Positions 1-9,435 of a stretch of DNA of 64,000 bases are shown in pieces. A model generated the notes under the pieces. The model saw nothing but the letters and a program-made list of their open reading frames with translations, did no database searches and was not told where the DNA came from. This stretch comes from Incurvaria masculella (lineage: Eukaryota > Arthropoda > Insecta > Lepidoptera > Incurvariidae), in contig OX335660.1 in NCBI GenBank assembly GCA_946894095.1, forward strand, positions 10,049,001 through 10,113,000. Reading direction: 5' to 3'. Numbering within the stretch: the first letter of the stretch is position 1; each line of letters opens with the position of its first letter. A program made the translations under genes and the position numbers.

Positions 1-59
1 CCTTGTTTTGCCTAATTTTTTTTCGGCACTATCCGTGTGAGTGGGTGTGAGATCTGACT

Positions 60-118
60 ATTTCTAGAAAGCCAAACAATGCCATAGTCACTATGGTATT
101 GTTAGGCTTTCTAGGAAT
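60..118. repeat. Imperfect hairpin, about 28-bp stem, 3-nt loop
   Basis: Arms 64-87 and 91-114 are reverse complements except for one wobble and one mismatch, around the loop TCA; pairing extends outward to about 60/118 with one more wobble. The loop is too short for a typical pre-miRNA. It may be the remnant of a small palindromic element; no other copy was seen in the window. Confidence 0.7.
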
Positions 119-226
119 TATGACATAGTGTTACATTTGTCAACTAACTTTTGGTACCCTGAGACCATACATCGGTGCTTGGGAGCCAGAAATGGCACCC
201 ATGATGTATTTTTTTCCAAAAAAACA

Positions 227-292
227 TGTAACTGGAAATAGATGGCTAAAACCGTTATTATATAAGCCCAACGCACCGCATGAGAAATCGGT
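227..292 (-). mobile_element. SINE 3'-tail fragment
   Basis: Only the 3' end of the main SINE body of this window is present, in reverse orientation: a GTAACTGGAAATAGATGGCT-type end followed by the AAGCCCAACGCACC block. It lies 14 bp from the 3' end of the next SINE, so two tails sit in the same orientation. It is 5' truncated or degraded. Confidence 0.6.
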
Positions 293-305
293 GTATTTTT
301 TATGG

Positions 306-606
306 AATTGGACATCTATGGCAAATATCATACCGACATAATATTAGCCAAACATACTTGTTTCACACTTTTCACGACTACATTAAAACGGATGGAAAAC
401 TGGGTCAATATTATTCAACCATCTTTCATTCAATGCGATGGTATCAACAGCAGAATTAACCCTACCATCTAGTAAGCTACAGTTTTATGTGGACTGCAAA
501 TCACCGGTCAGCTTCAAGGATCGAATGGTTACCCATCCAGAAGCTGAACGCGCCAGGTGTTGCATGACCTGAAATCAAAACAGGATACGTCGCGTCACTG
601 GGCTAC
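306..606 (-). mobile_element. SINE with degenerate 5S rRNA-like head
   Basis: On the minus strand the order is GCCCAGTGACGCGAC, a degraded 5S-like segment still reading TGGATGGGTAACC, then the shared SINE body (AAAACTGTAG, ACCATCGCATTGAATGAA, AATGTAGTCGTG) and the 3' end GCCATAGATGTCCAATT. Block order matches the better preserved copy at 9729-10119. It is non-coding and presumably Pol III-derived. The head is eroded, so the copy looks old. Confidence 0.7.
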
Positions 607-917
607 GAGACTTAATAGAAGAAAAAGAATAAATCCTTCTATTATTAGTTTCAATTGCCTGAGGCGAAATCTTACCAATTCGGTTTGTCAAAAGGGTCTT
701 CTCATTACATACTTACAGTCAAGTAATTTCTCAAGTAAGATTTAATCTATGCGCCCCCACGGCATTCATTACTCTCATAAAAAACTGAGGGGTGAATTTT
801 GAATTGCAAAGAAGTTCGCTCATTTTTATTTTGGAACCGATACTTTGAGACATGAGCGGTGTCAGTTGATATTTTTACCATGCTTGTAACACGTAATGCG
901 TATATCAGGAATACTAC
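607..917. other. No recognisable feature
   Basis: AT-rich unique-looking DNA between a SINE and a MITE. I see no repeat, coding region or RNA structure in it. Confidence 0.5.
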
Positions 918-925
918 ATACATAG

Positions 926-1186
926 CAAGGGCGTCGCCAAGGGGGGGGGGGGGCAGGGAGGGGCAGCTGCCCCCCCCCCCCCCCTAGAGATTCTAAAAAA
1001 GTTGCCAAATATAATGCAACCAAAGTCCTAAGTCTTTGAGTTGATTTGCTTGAAGTTCAAGCCTTGAACAATCATTCCCGTACGTCGAAACTTGAATGAA
1101 TTCACCAATGAGAATGAGAAAAGTATGAATTTAGGTAAAGTCAACTTGCCCCCCCCCCCCTGCGCCATCGGCTGGCGACGCCCTTG
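926..1186. mobile_element. hAT-like MITE with 8-bp target duplication
   Basis: A 261-bp non-coding element with 14-bp terminal inverted repeats CAAGGGCGTCGCCA. It is flanked by a perfect 8-bp direct repeat ATACATAG (918-925 and 1187-1194). An 8-bp duplication with short inverted repeats is the hAT superfamily signature. Long G and C runs (about 940-953, 971-984, 1150-1160) lie just inside the termini. It has no transposase and would need one in trans. Superfamily is inferred from the duplication length alone. Confidence 0.85.
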
Positions 1187-1265
1187 ATACATAGAGTGCT
1201 GTTCTAACATTTAGTAACAGCATTTTTATTACATGAATACTAGGCTATTATACGACAGTTTTTTG

Positions 1266-1441
1266 GGGTTCCGTACCCAAAGGTTGCCAACGGTAATATC
1301 AACAACAAAAATAAATTAAAAAATTATCCAAATTAAAGGGGGCCCCAAACAAACAAAACAAAAAAACCTGTTTCTTTTATGTTAAATCTTGTACGATGGT
1401 ACGGAACCCTTCGTGTGCGAGTCCGACTCGCACTTGGCCTG
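1266..1441 (+). mobile_element. GGGTTCCG lepidopteran repeat, internally deleted
   Basis: It begins GGGTTCCGTACCCAAAGG and ends with the self-complementary block GTGCGAGTCCGACTCGCAC followed by TTGGCCTG and a T-run. The middle section (microsatellite and TATAGCGGC block) is deleted. Same family as the copies near 5.8, 37.9, 40.8, 57.3 and 58.8 kb. Confidence 0.8.
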
Positions 1442-2310
1442 TTTTTTATAAGAACAAAATAGAGTATAAATAAAACTACTACTATACCTATCTCTGCAAA
1501 TTAATTATGTCAAAAGCACGAGATGTTAAGGAAATTTTTTTTTACAATGCTGTGCTGCGCATCAATCTATCGCAACTACATATCTATGTTAAATATTACA
1601 CGGAATACCGATTCGTAAAATTTAACGGATTTTCCACAGTCCAAAATTTTGCAACGAATAATTTACAGTACGGGAATCAAAATACGGACATTACAAATGT
1701 ATCGATTTGTAATCTGCCATTCAAAGTTTCATTCACATATGAGCCATGTGAATGAAACTTTTGCCTTTAATAAATATAATACATTACATGTAGAATACAT
1801 GCAACGTAAGAAATATAAAAGTTGCTTCATACATTTTGACTACACAGATATAGTGCCAAAAAACTAAGCTAGGATTTCGTTAGGCACCGATTCGTAGTTG
1901 GAAATTTCTTTAGAAAACTGTAAAAAGGAATTAATTAAGGAAGAAATAAAAGCTCTTGTCCTGCTCTACGGTAGCGCACGCTCCAGCGAGAAAATAATAC
2001 TCATTTAAAAGAATCACAGTCAGACGCGTACGGCTTCGCTGCGTCGATTCGCCTCTGAACTCAATTAAAAGTTACATTTTGATTTATTCATATTTGTCAT
2101 ATACAGGTGTTTAAAACTCAATAAACCATTTGGAGACGCTGTATTCTTGAGCTTATTTCAAACATATTGGGATTTTTATATAGTATTTTTTTTAAATTTG
2201 AAAATGTGTTTAAGCTAATTTCAAATAAATATATTATTTCGACATAGGTATGTAACATTGATAATTTTATGTATTTAATGGATACAACATTACCGTTATC
2301 TCATTAATTT
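1442..2310. other. AT-rich non-coding DNA
   Basis: No gene is supported. It contains the perfect hairpin at 1723-1761 and a small GC-richer patch around 1960-2060. The short open frames here have no recognisable motif. Confidence 0.5.
1723..1761. repeat. Perfect 16-bp stem hairpin, 7-nt loop
   Basis: Arm 1723-1738 (AAAGTTTCATTCACAT) is the exact reverse complement of 1746-1761 around the loop ATGAGCC. The stem is shorter than a normal pre-miRNA. Function unknown; it may be a palindromic element remnant or a binding-site pair. Confidence 0.8.
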
Positions 2311-2443
2311 GAGTTTGTTCAGTTGGTTTAGAGCAGTGGACATGTAATCCAAAGGTCGCAGGTTCAAGTCCTGCTTCCGACGAATGTCACGACCAATACT
2401 TTTTCAGATTATTTTCAAAATCTGATTACAATGCTTCAAATGT
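2311..2443 (+). mobile_element. Short tRNA-derived SINE (second family)
   Basis: A tRNA-like head has a D-arm-like TCAGTTGGTTTAGAGCAG and a B box in GCAGGTTCAAGTCCTGC. It is followed by a tail holding the small palindrome CAGATTATTTTCAAAATCTG and ending ATTACAATGCTTCAAATGT. A second copy with the same head and tail lies at 31364-31509. The head lacks a paired acceptor stem and has no normal U33 in the anticodon loop, so I call it a SINE rather than a tRNA gene. Confidence 0.75.
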
Positions 2444-3868
2444 AGATGTCGCTGAAACTAAAATTAATGAGGTTACATACATTTCAGGAATATTATGTAC
2501 CTTCTCATTGTTAGAAGAAGAATAAGCTTTTTGGACGAATTGAAATACCGCTGCTTTTTTTTCGTGGTTCCCATGAATGATTCAAATTAAAATTTTTCAA
2601 ATTTTCGAATTGTAGTTATGTGAATATGTGAAAAATTTTCTTTGAACGCCAAAAAGATACATTGACATATCGATAAGAGAACATTTCGAGAAGATCATAT
2701 TCCTAAAGTTTTTGTTACCTATCCCCGAAGCATCATGTATATTTTTTATGCCCTTTTGTACTACAAAATTACAGTAGTAGTTTGTTGGTTTTATAAGTTG
2801 GCTTCCAGTGGAGCAGCCTAATAGGTTATATTATTGATAGGATCACCTTGCCTCACCATAGGGTCTTGAAGAATGCTTCCCTTCAACTTGTCATCATGGA
2901 TAAGTACACAAAAAATAATTTATGCGTAAAAGCAATTGATGCACTGAGACAGCGGCGCAAGGGAAAAGAAGAAAGCGGGAGCTGTGGAAAGGAGGCTATA
3001 CCATACCGAAACGCTTGTAGGTATTTTCACAGTATGCTGATTATTTTAGGTAAAATTTTTAGTTAATCTATAACTCGTTATTAAGGAAATTAAATAAATT
3101 TATTAATAATTAAAGAATGTATTGCCATTGTGATTCATTACATTGTTGAATAGCTGTTTAGATTTAACGAATTTGTTAGTATTTACCTGTGACCATATAT
3201 TACATATGTTTCGAAACAAAATTGAAACTTGTATTTTCACTTCAAAACAACTTTGACGTTACTTCAAAATTAAATTAAATAGTTTTTGATTACCTTTGTG
3301 TCTTTGAATCTCTTTCTAATATTTGTGTAATTGTATAACTCGACATTTTGACAGCTACTGCAATTCTCGTTTATTGTGTTATATCTCAGTATAGGGTTGC
3401 GCCAATTTTCGGCTATAGATTTTTTTTTTGTAAAGCAAGATGTAAAAAGGAATGTATGAAACAGTTAATGCTTATTACTATGAATTAATCATTAATTTGA
3501 CGCATTATGTTGAAACCTAACGTGGACTTTAATTAAGTACAGTATATCGACATGCCTTTCTTTGTTTTCTGAATGAAAACTCTGTTGTGTTCTTAATTTA
3601 ATAATAGCTAAAACGAAAACCTTTTGCTTTCAATTATGTACGTATATTAACTAATATTGTTTATGCATATTTTTAACTTGATTGTTAAATGAATTCAGAT
3701 ATTCGCTTACGCTCCCTTGGACAAGCAGCACATTCCAAACTGTGGGATTACAAAGCCTAAACTGTGAATGGGTTTGAGTAAAAGCATGAACGATGTTTAG
3801 GAATGTCAAACTCTTAAACTTACATGGTATAAACCATGTTCTGAAGAAATGTATTTTTTTTCTCGTAG
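2444..3868. other. AT-rich non-coding DNA
   Basis: Low-complexity T and A tracts dominate. The short open frame near 2850-3060 shows no domain. No repeat shared with the rest of the window was seen. Confidence 0.5.
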
Positions 3869-4034
3869 ATACGGGAACATTAAGACCCTCAAAAACGAGA
3901 TAAACAATCCCTTCTCGACCTTAATGGGAAGGGTCAGTCTGGCGACCCGGCCCGTCTTTGCTCTAATTGACCGAGCGAAGAGCGAAGCGTCTCCGTTTCA
4001 GAAAGTATCTCCGGCTCTAATTCACACACACACA
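3869..4034 (+). other. Candidate exon-like GC-rich segment
   Basis: A strong acceptor-like T-tract ending CTCGTAG (3861-3868) precedes, and a donor-like GTAAGT (4035-4040) follows, this 166-bp GC-richer block. One forward frame stays open across it, but the peptide matches nothing I know and ends in a CACACA simple repeat. It could be a spliced non-coding exon, a coding exon of an unknown gene, or chance. Confidence 0.25.
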
Positions 4035-4321
4035 GTAAGTCTAACAACAGTAACAGTCTGAGTCACATTTTCAGGACAACCGATTCTCGTCAAATTTTGT
4101 GAGCAGGTTTGATAATTATATAGATTTTCTTAGTCTATTCAGTTTTTTAAATTTTTTTAACATTTTGAAAAAGTTTGAAAAAGTTTAAAAAATTTGAAAT
4201 TTGTTTTTCTTAAAGACGCGAGGTCTTCAGCTCAGAGAGCGACTAATTAAATAAGAGCACGAATAACTAATAATAAACTACGGTAATCTCAAATAATATA
4301 ATATGTAATTAAACGAATTGT
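4035..4321. other. AT-rich spacer
   Basis: Poly-T/A stretches around 4140-4210; nothing else seen. Confidence 0.5.
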
Positions 4322-4650
4322 AAGAAAAGCCGCGCGCATAATAAACTGAAGAAATAAGCATTCGGCGCAGCAAGACCGCATCGTACAGTGATGCGGAGAC
4401 AGGATACCTAGCGACATTGTCGCCTCACTAATTAACGAACGAACGAACAGACGAGTGCGCGAGACGACGCTAGGGAGGCGGGTGGCGCGCCCGTGTTCGC
4501 GCTCGCTGTTCGCTGTAGGTGGTACTCACCTGCCCACCGAAGTGACAGGAGGGTTTCTCATTTTGTTCTCTGCCCTTCCTTTCAGGATAATCCGAAGGTA
4601 GACAGGTCTCGAATGAGAAGAATATGGGTGCGGGGAAGCGCAGGGAACGT
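4322..4650. promoter_or_regulatory. GC-rich island, possible regulatory element
   Basis: A CpG-rich block in AT-rich surroundings. It contains a CATTGT core (CGACATTGTCGCC near 4410), a GAAC tandem run (4436-4449) and GGCGCGCC-like sequence. A pyrimidine tract ending TTTCAG (to 4585) resembles a plus-strand acceptor, and TACTCACCTGCC (near 4524-4535) resembles a minus-strand donor. These signals disagree in strand, so no exon is called. Confidence 0.35.
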
Positions 4651-4751
4651 GGGTGTTTTGGGGCGATGGAAGTATTTGATTATAGTTATATACCCGTTAG
4701 GTATCGTACACCTTAGACAAATACATTAATTATACGTATAATTTACCATTT

Positions 4752-5130
4752 GAATGGCTCGTATAGCTCATTAGGGTATTAACTTGCCTTCCATGCCATA
4801 GGTCATGGGATTTGCATCCCGCCCCGTTCATGCACCGCTTTCTTTCTCATTCTGGGATGGATGGATCGTCACGAATGCGAGCTGCTTCATAATTCGATAT
4901 CTATGTTAAGCTATATTAGGCCGCCCGGGTTGGTGCCATCGCATTGGATGTAAAGGTGGTCGAAAAGGCAATGAAGTTGTCCGTGTTTTCGATCCAGTTC
5001 AATCTAGCCGTGCTCATTAATAGAAGGTATGTGCCTGACCTGGCACCTAATTTCTTCGAAAATGGAGTGTGTTTGGCTCATATCATAATGGTGTGGTTGT
5101 GCTAATAGCTATCCCTGTCCATTATTTAAA
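4752..5130 (+). mobile_element. Full-length SINE, tRNA-like head
   Basis: The head has an A-box-like region, CATGCCATAGGTCATGGG, and a degenerate B box followed by CCCCGTTCATGCACC. The linker GTCACGAATGCGAGCTGCTT comes next, then the shared body (GGGTTGGTGCCATCGCATTG, GTCCGTGTTTTCGA, AGCCGTGC, CTGGCACCTAATT) and the end GCTATCCCTGTCCA. About 380 bp, one of the most complete tRNA-headed copies here. Similar to butterfly/moth tRNA-derived SINEs; I cannot assign a family name by search. Confidence 0.8.
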
Positions 5131-5788
5131 ATAACCCTCATTCTTGCGCAGTCTCGGGTAAAAAATTGGACACTTTCCCTTCCCTTTTTTCTAAATGCTT
5201 TCCACTATCATAAACGGAATAATGCTTTAATATCAATCATGTTTGAAGTATCATTAACATGTATACTTTCGTATTTATATTATGGATATGATATAACGGT
5301 ACTGATAAACCGAAATCTGAATCAGCTAGATGCTCCTTATTTTTTTTTATTTTAAATGGGTAGACGTCATATTCTGGACCATTATGTAATCTGAGAGTTA
5401 TCTACATCCCCATGTATATCCACATACAACGTACCTAAGGCCACTGAAGCAACCCTAGTAGGTTATACAAACGTCAAGCTGCATTCCCGCCGAGCAAGGG
5501 TTGCGATTGGAAACTACCCTCAAACACCACCAAGCCGTGTTAGCACCGCGTGTGTTGGCGACAAAAGAGTTCCACCCATTTCTGTGGGTACGCACCTTAA
5601 AGCGTGGCACATCTCTTCACGACCCCCTTAAGAGGTCGTTCCGGCGACACCGCGCCGCACAATGCCTTTGACGCTCCTCTTTGTCAGTCGCGCGCTTCGT
5701 AATTATCACAGCCTGTGTACATGCCAGCACGCGTGGAGGGATGGGAGAGGCGATCGAAACATTTCGTATGGCGGCAGCTAAAAAAAAA
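5131..5788. other. Non-coding DNA with a GC-rich patch
   Basis: AT-rich to about 5460, then a GC-rich patch at about 5600-5775 containing a GCACAATGCC motif and a small palindrome around CCCCTTAAGAGG. No gene recognised. Confidence 0.4.
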
Positions 5789-5890
5789 CCGGTCAAGTGC
5801 GAGTCGGACTCGCACACGAAGGGTTCCGTACCACCATACAAGATTTAATGCAAAAAAATCACGCTTTCTGTTTGGAGGCCCCCTTTTTTA

Positions 5891-6214
5891 GGGTTCCGTA
5901 CCCAAAGGGTGAAAACGGAACCCTATTACTAAGCCTCCGCTGTCCGTCCGTCCGTCCGTCCGTCCGTCCGTCCGTCCGTCCGTCCGTCCGTCTGTCCGTC
6001 TGTCACAGGGCTGTATCTCATGAACCGTAATAGGTAGGCAGCTGAAATTTTCACAGAGTGTGTATTAATTTTGCCGCTATAACAACAAATAGGTAACATT
6101 TTAAAATAATAAGAATTAAAGGGGGTCCCCATACAAAAAACGTGATTTTTTGTGTTAAATCATGTTCGATGGTACGGAACCCTTCGTGTGCGAGCCCGAC
6201 TCGCACTTGGCCGG
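5891..6214 (+). mobile_element. GGGTTCCG repeat nested in an opposite copy
   Basis: A complete forward copy: GGGTTCCGTACCCAAAGGG, (CCGT)n, CTGTATCTCATGAACCGTAA, GCCGCTATAACAACAAATAG, hairpin block, CTTGGCCGG. It is flanked by the direct repeat TTTTTTA (5884-5890 and 6215-6221). T-runs also flank the other copies, so they may be part of the element or reflect T-tract targeting. It does not code for protein. Confidence 0.8.
5942..6003 (+). repeat. (CCGT)n microsatellite
   Basis: About 14 tandem CCGT units with one or two variants, internal to the nested GGGTTCCG element. Its mirror (ACGG)n at 6327-6382 belongs to the outer, opposite copy, so the two tracts could pair as a cruciform. Confidence 0.95.
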
Positions 6215-6326
6215 TTTTTTATTTTTCCTACCTATTTATTGTTATAGCGGCAAAATAAATACACACTATGTGAAAATTTGAGCTGCGTACCACCTATTAC
6301 GTTTTATGAGATACAGCCCTGTGACA

Positions 6327-6382
6327 GACGGACGGACGGACGGACGGACGGACGGACGGACGGACGGACGGACGGACGGACA
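6327..6382 (-). repeat. (ACGG)n microsatellite
   Basis: Reverse-complement counterpart of the tract at 5942-6003, belonging to the outer copy of the GGGTTCCG repeat. Confidence 0.95.
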
Positions 6383-6435
6383 GCGGAGGCTTAGTAATAG
6401 GGTTCCGTTGGCACCCTTTGGGTACGGACCCTGAA

Positions 6436-6541
6436 AAAGTGGAAAATCTCTAACTGTAGTTAGTTTGCTTACGTATTTGGGACCCGCAACATCGAAGTTC
6501 GTTGCAATAGCGTCATGTAAAATTCTTACGGGTTGTTAGGT
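6436..6541 (+). mobile_element. Fragment of the 49.3-kb MITE family
   Basis: The blocks CTAACTGTAGTTAG, TTTGCTTACG, GGGACCCGCAACATCGAA, AATAGCGTC and TTCTTACG occur in the same order as the interior of the element at 49343-49609. Both terminal repeats are missing. Confidence 0.6.
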
Positions 6542-6550
6542 TTTTTCATG

Positions 6551-6890
6551 CAACCTGACATGGATAGCTTATACCCGACAACTACCGTCATGATATTAGC
6601 CTAATACACTACATTCCCGAAGGAATTAGGTCCCATGACAGGACCTTTATGTGCATTATTTTATGAGCACGGCTGCACTGAACTGGATGAAGAAAAACAC
6701 GAAACATTTTTCATTGCAGCTTCAAACGTAGTTTCATTCAATATGGAGGTACCAACCCAGGCGGGCTCAACCCTACCGTCTAGAAGGAGAAGGGGATCTA
6801 CAGTTTTACATGGGTTCCGAACCATAGAACAGCTTACATTCGTAACGAAATGCACTTACCTAACTCAGAAAATGGTGCCTGACCGGGGCG
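6551..6890 (-). mobile_element. SINE, tRNA-like head truncated
   Basis: A reverse-oriented copy of the shared SINE body, from AACCTGACATGGATAGC (3' end) through ACTGAACTGGATGAA and CTACAGTTTTACATGG to the linker and the first part of the tRNA-type head (GCCCCGGTCAGGCACC on the minus strand). The 5' part with the A and B boxes is missing. The open frames here are chance. Confidence 0.75.
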
Positions 6891-7030
6891 AATATTTTAA
6901 CCATAACTCTCTTCCATGAAATACAAATCTTCTAGCCCCTACACTAGCAGCTACGAATAATGCTGCTATACGGTTGTGCTCCTTTTTATCTATAGTTGTA
7001 CTATACAATTTAATTATTCTGTAAGTTGTA
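6891..7030. other. Short AT-rich spacer
   Basis: No feature seen. Confidence 0.5.
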
Positions 7031-7398
7031 CACTGAGAAAAAAGTAGGCTGACAAAGTGACAAAAATCACGTTGTCAGAAAAAAATTGTTGAAACATCAA
7101 AATAAGTTGTTACTATAACGAAACGAGCTTATTTCTCAGGATAGCTTTTATTTTGTCGATTGCTTTTTGTCATTGAAACAAAGTCGTATTTGTTACTGTA
7201 ACAACTTTGGTCACTGTTTGTTAGTGTAAAAAAGTGGAAGTTGCGAGCGCAACAATGTCAAGTATGTTTTGCTAGAATTACTTTGTTAGATTGTATATAT
7301 GGTCGACAAAATAAAGGTTGTCGTTGCAACCAATTCACTATGACGGCTCTCCAGGGTTAAAGTTTCTTTGTTGGGCCAACAATATTTTTTTCTCAGTG
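7031..7398. mobile_element. MITE with CACTGAGAAAAAA termini and TA duplication
   Basis: A 368-bp non-coding element with terminal inverted repeats CACTGAGAAAAAA (7031-7043 and the complement ending at 7398), flanked by TA on both sides (7029-7030, 7399-7400). Inside are repeated TTGTYACTRTAAC-like words. A TA duplication suggests Tc1/mariner-type mobilisation, but two bases are weak evidence. Only copy in the window. Confidence 0.75.
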
Positions 7399-7733
7399 TA
7401 TGAACGTTTATGTTTTTCCTCATCGTAAATATAGTTCTTAGTCCAAGGGAAATATTATATGTAACATATTTCGTCACGGAACACCGCAAATTATCAAAAC
7501 ACATTTCAGTCGTTGATAACTAAAATGGGAACGGGCCGTATTATCATCTTTAGTATTTATTGCGAATGTAATAGTTTGGACTTAACTGTAATAAAGGTCC
7601 TGGCATGCCACCTTATTCCTTAGTTATGTCTGTGTTGATCGGTTTATGTTATGGCACTATTTACGTCTGAATAATGATTTCGTTACAATATTAGGTGAAA
7701 ATTAAGGTCGTAATTTTGTTTGATCTTAAGGTC
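7399..7733. other. Non-coding DNA
   Basis: Moderately AT-rich; no repeat or gene recognised. Confidence 0.5.
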
Positions 7734-8092
7734 GGCCCGTAAGCATCAGAAAATTTCGCCTCCCATACAAACGTAGTTTACTAATCATTTGAAAACCACT
7801 GTTCCAACTTACTTGATATTTGGTATCTAATATTAGGCTACAAATATCTGTGTCTGCATGTGTTTGTTTTTTCGGTAAATATATTCTGGGTCAAACCACA
7901 GAGAAAACAAAATTCGTATGAAGATTTTCTTTTTGCTATGATTTCATTCGGTTTGGATTTTTCAAAAAAACAAAAGCATGCAGACACAGATATTTGTTAC
8001 TTGATATTAGATACTTAATATCAATTTAATTGGAAAATCGGTTTTCAAATGATTAATAAACTACGTTTGTATGGGGGAATAGCTTACAGGCC
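7734..8092. mobile_element. Palindromic MITE with arms of about 135 bp
   Basis: Left arm (7734 to about 7870) and right arm (about 7958-8092) are imperfect reverse complements. Shared blocks include GGCCYGTAAGC, CCCATACAAACGTAGTTTA, TAATCATTTGAAAACC and CAAATATCTGTGTCTGCATG. The central spacer of about 90 bp is AT-rich. It has no coding capacity. Superfamily unknown because no clear target duplication was found. Confidence 0.8.
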
Positions 8093-8784
8093 GTTCTCAA
8101 AGGCACATAATTGTTGACGCCTAAAATATAGAGAAAGCAGGTCGCATAAAAAAGACCTTTTCGCATAGATGGTCTCCATGAACCACCGTAGGGGTGCGGT
8201 GGCGCCACTGTAGCGATGCCACTCGAGCCGTTTGATACACGTGTCTGTTTGTTCGTCACACAATTATATGCCTCGCTATTGCTTCACCCCGTCCCTTCAT
8301 CTCGGCGCGCTTTTGTGACAGTTTCGTATTTGAGCGCGAATGCCGTACGATAGCAAAGCAATGCATGATATTCTTGTAATATCGGTTAGGAATTTTATTT
8401 TAAAACATACGTAGTAGATGGCGAGAATTTCCTTAAAAATCTCAACAAGAAAGAAAGGTCTCTTTAACGGAGCCTTTACGAAAAAATTACAGGTTGTCTA
8501 GAGTAAATCTAAAATAAATTTTATTTAACAGTAAAAATACAGAAATAGAAATAAAAAGGGAAACTTATATGGTTGAATTTTATTATGAAGGTAATTTGTT
8601 ATATCGGAATGTGCTTATGAGTTTTGCATCGCCATACATATATAAGTTGATACGCACATAAAATCGCAACTCGAAACGCACTCATAATACACAACCTGAA
8701 TAACTTTGTAGCCTAATCCAAATATACAGTGTCGACCTAACGCATTGCCGAACTGATATATATAAGGATAAAACCAAGCTAGCC
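8093..8784. other. Non-coding DNA
   Basis: A GC-richer patch at 8170-8300 and AT-rich sequence elsewhere; no feature supported. Confidence 0.45.
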
Positions 8785-8948
8785 TCAAAAAAGCTGGGAA
8801 TCCTCAACAAATGTAGGATCTATCTCTCCCTCTCAGTAGAGACACAGTACAGAGAGATCTGTACTCTATTTTCGGAGCTGAATAACGCCATCCTTCCATC
8901 CCCTTCCTTTCATCGCTTAGTGCGGAACAGACAAAGATATTGGAACAG
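8785..8948 (+). pseudogene. Non-LTR retrotransposon ORF2 C-terminal fragment, part 1
   Basis: The frame reads ASKKLGILNKCR and later PSFHRLVRNRQRYWN, the pattern of the region after the reverse-transcriptase domain in Jockey/CR1-like LINEs (ASKKLGVL..., SFHHRTSRHRQRYH...). A large internal part is deleted relative to those proteins. It is interrupted at 8949 by a nested MITE pair and resumes at 9436. Confidence 0.6.
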
Positions 8949-9435
8949 GGGGTCCATTCAGAGAAAGAGTGAGTTCGAATTCGCCACTAAATATCAACTC
9001 ACTTTTTTAAATAGGTACTGGGGGTCCATTCAGAGCAAGAGTGAGTTCGAGTTCGGGAGTGAGTTAACCTAAAAATAGCTGGCAAATATATTATTATTTA
9101 AATAACGGAACCGTTATTTATACTTCCAACGTATTTACGGGACAAACCAGATTTTTACCTAACTGTAATGATGTTCTAGAAGTATGGAAACAGTAACTAT
9201 TTAAAAAAGTGAGTTGATATTTAGTGGCGAATTCGAACTCACTCTTACTCTGAATGGACCCCCTGTTTCCACACTCCTAGAACATCATTACAGTTAGGTA
9301 AAAATCTGGTCTGTCCCGTAAATACGTTGGAATTATAAATAATGGGTCCGTTATTTAAATAATAATATATTTCCCAGCTATTTTTAGGTTAACTCACTCC
9401 CGAATTCGAACTCACTCTTGCTCTGAATGGACCCC
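8949..9435. mobile_element. Harbinger-like MITE (outer), CAG target duplication
   Basis: Terminal inverted repeats GGGGTCCATTCAGAG / CTCTGAATGGACCCC, flanked by CAG (8946-8948 and 9436-9438). Removing the inner copy leaves about 242 bp, the same length as the inner element but in opposite orientation. A 3-bp CWG duplication with GGG-type termini is consistent with PIF/Harbinger. Non-autonomous. Confidence 0.85.
9021..9262. mobile_element. Harbinger-like MITE (inner), CTG target duplication
   Basis: A 242-bp copy of the same family inserted near one third of the outer copy, in opposite orientation, with CTG on both sides (9018-9020, 9263-9265). Termini are identical to the outer copy. The result is the block order A-B-A'-B', which looks like two overlapping long palindromes. 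Confidence 0.88.

Larger units (their letters stand above)
5789..6432 (-). mobile_element. GGGTTCCG repeat, split by a second copy of itself
   Basis: A reverse-oriented copy is in two parts: 5789-5890 (3' end with the GAGTCGGACTCGCAC hairpin block) and 6215-6432 (TATAGCGGC block, ATACAGCCCTGTGACAG, an (ACGG)n run, GGGTTCCG end). The parts join into one ordinary copy once 5891-6214 is removed, using the copies at 57333 and 58794 as guides. The interruption is a forward copy of the same family. Confidence 0.85.

Noticed and set aside
2311..2390. Functional tRNA gene
   Set aside because: Acceptor stem not paired, anticodon loop lacks U33, and the same tail follows the second copy at 31364: a SINE.
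5929..6132. Frame coding DGQTDGRTDGRTDG-type repeats
   Set aside because: Translation of the (CCGT)n microsatellite in the GGGTTCCG repeat.
8949..9435. Single long palindrome or foldback element
   Set aside because: Block order A-B-A'-B' and two sets of CWG duplications show two nested copies of a 242-bp MITE instead.
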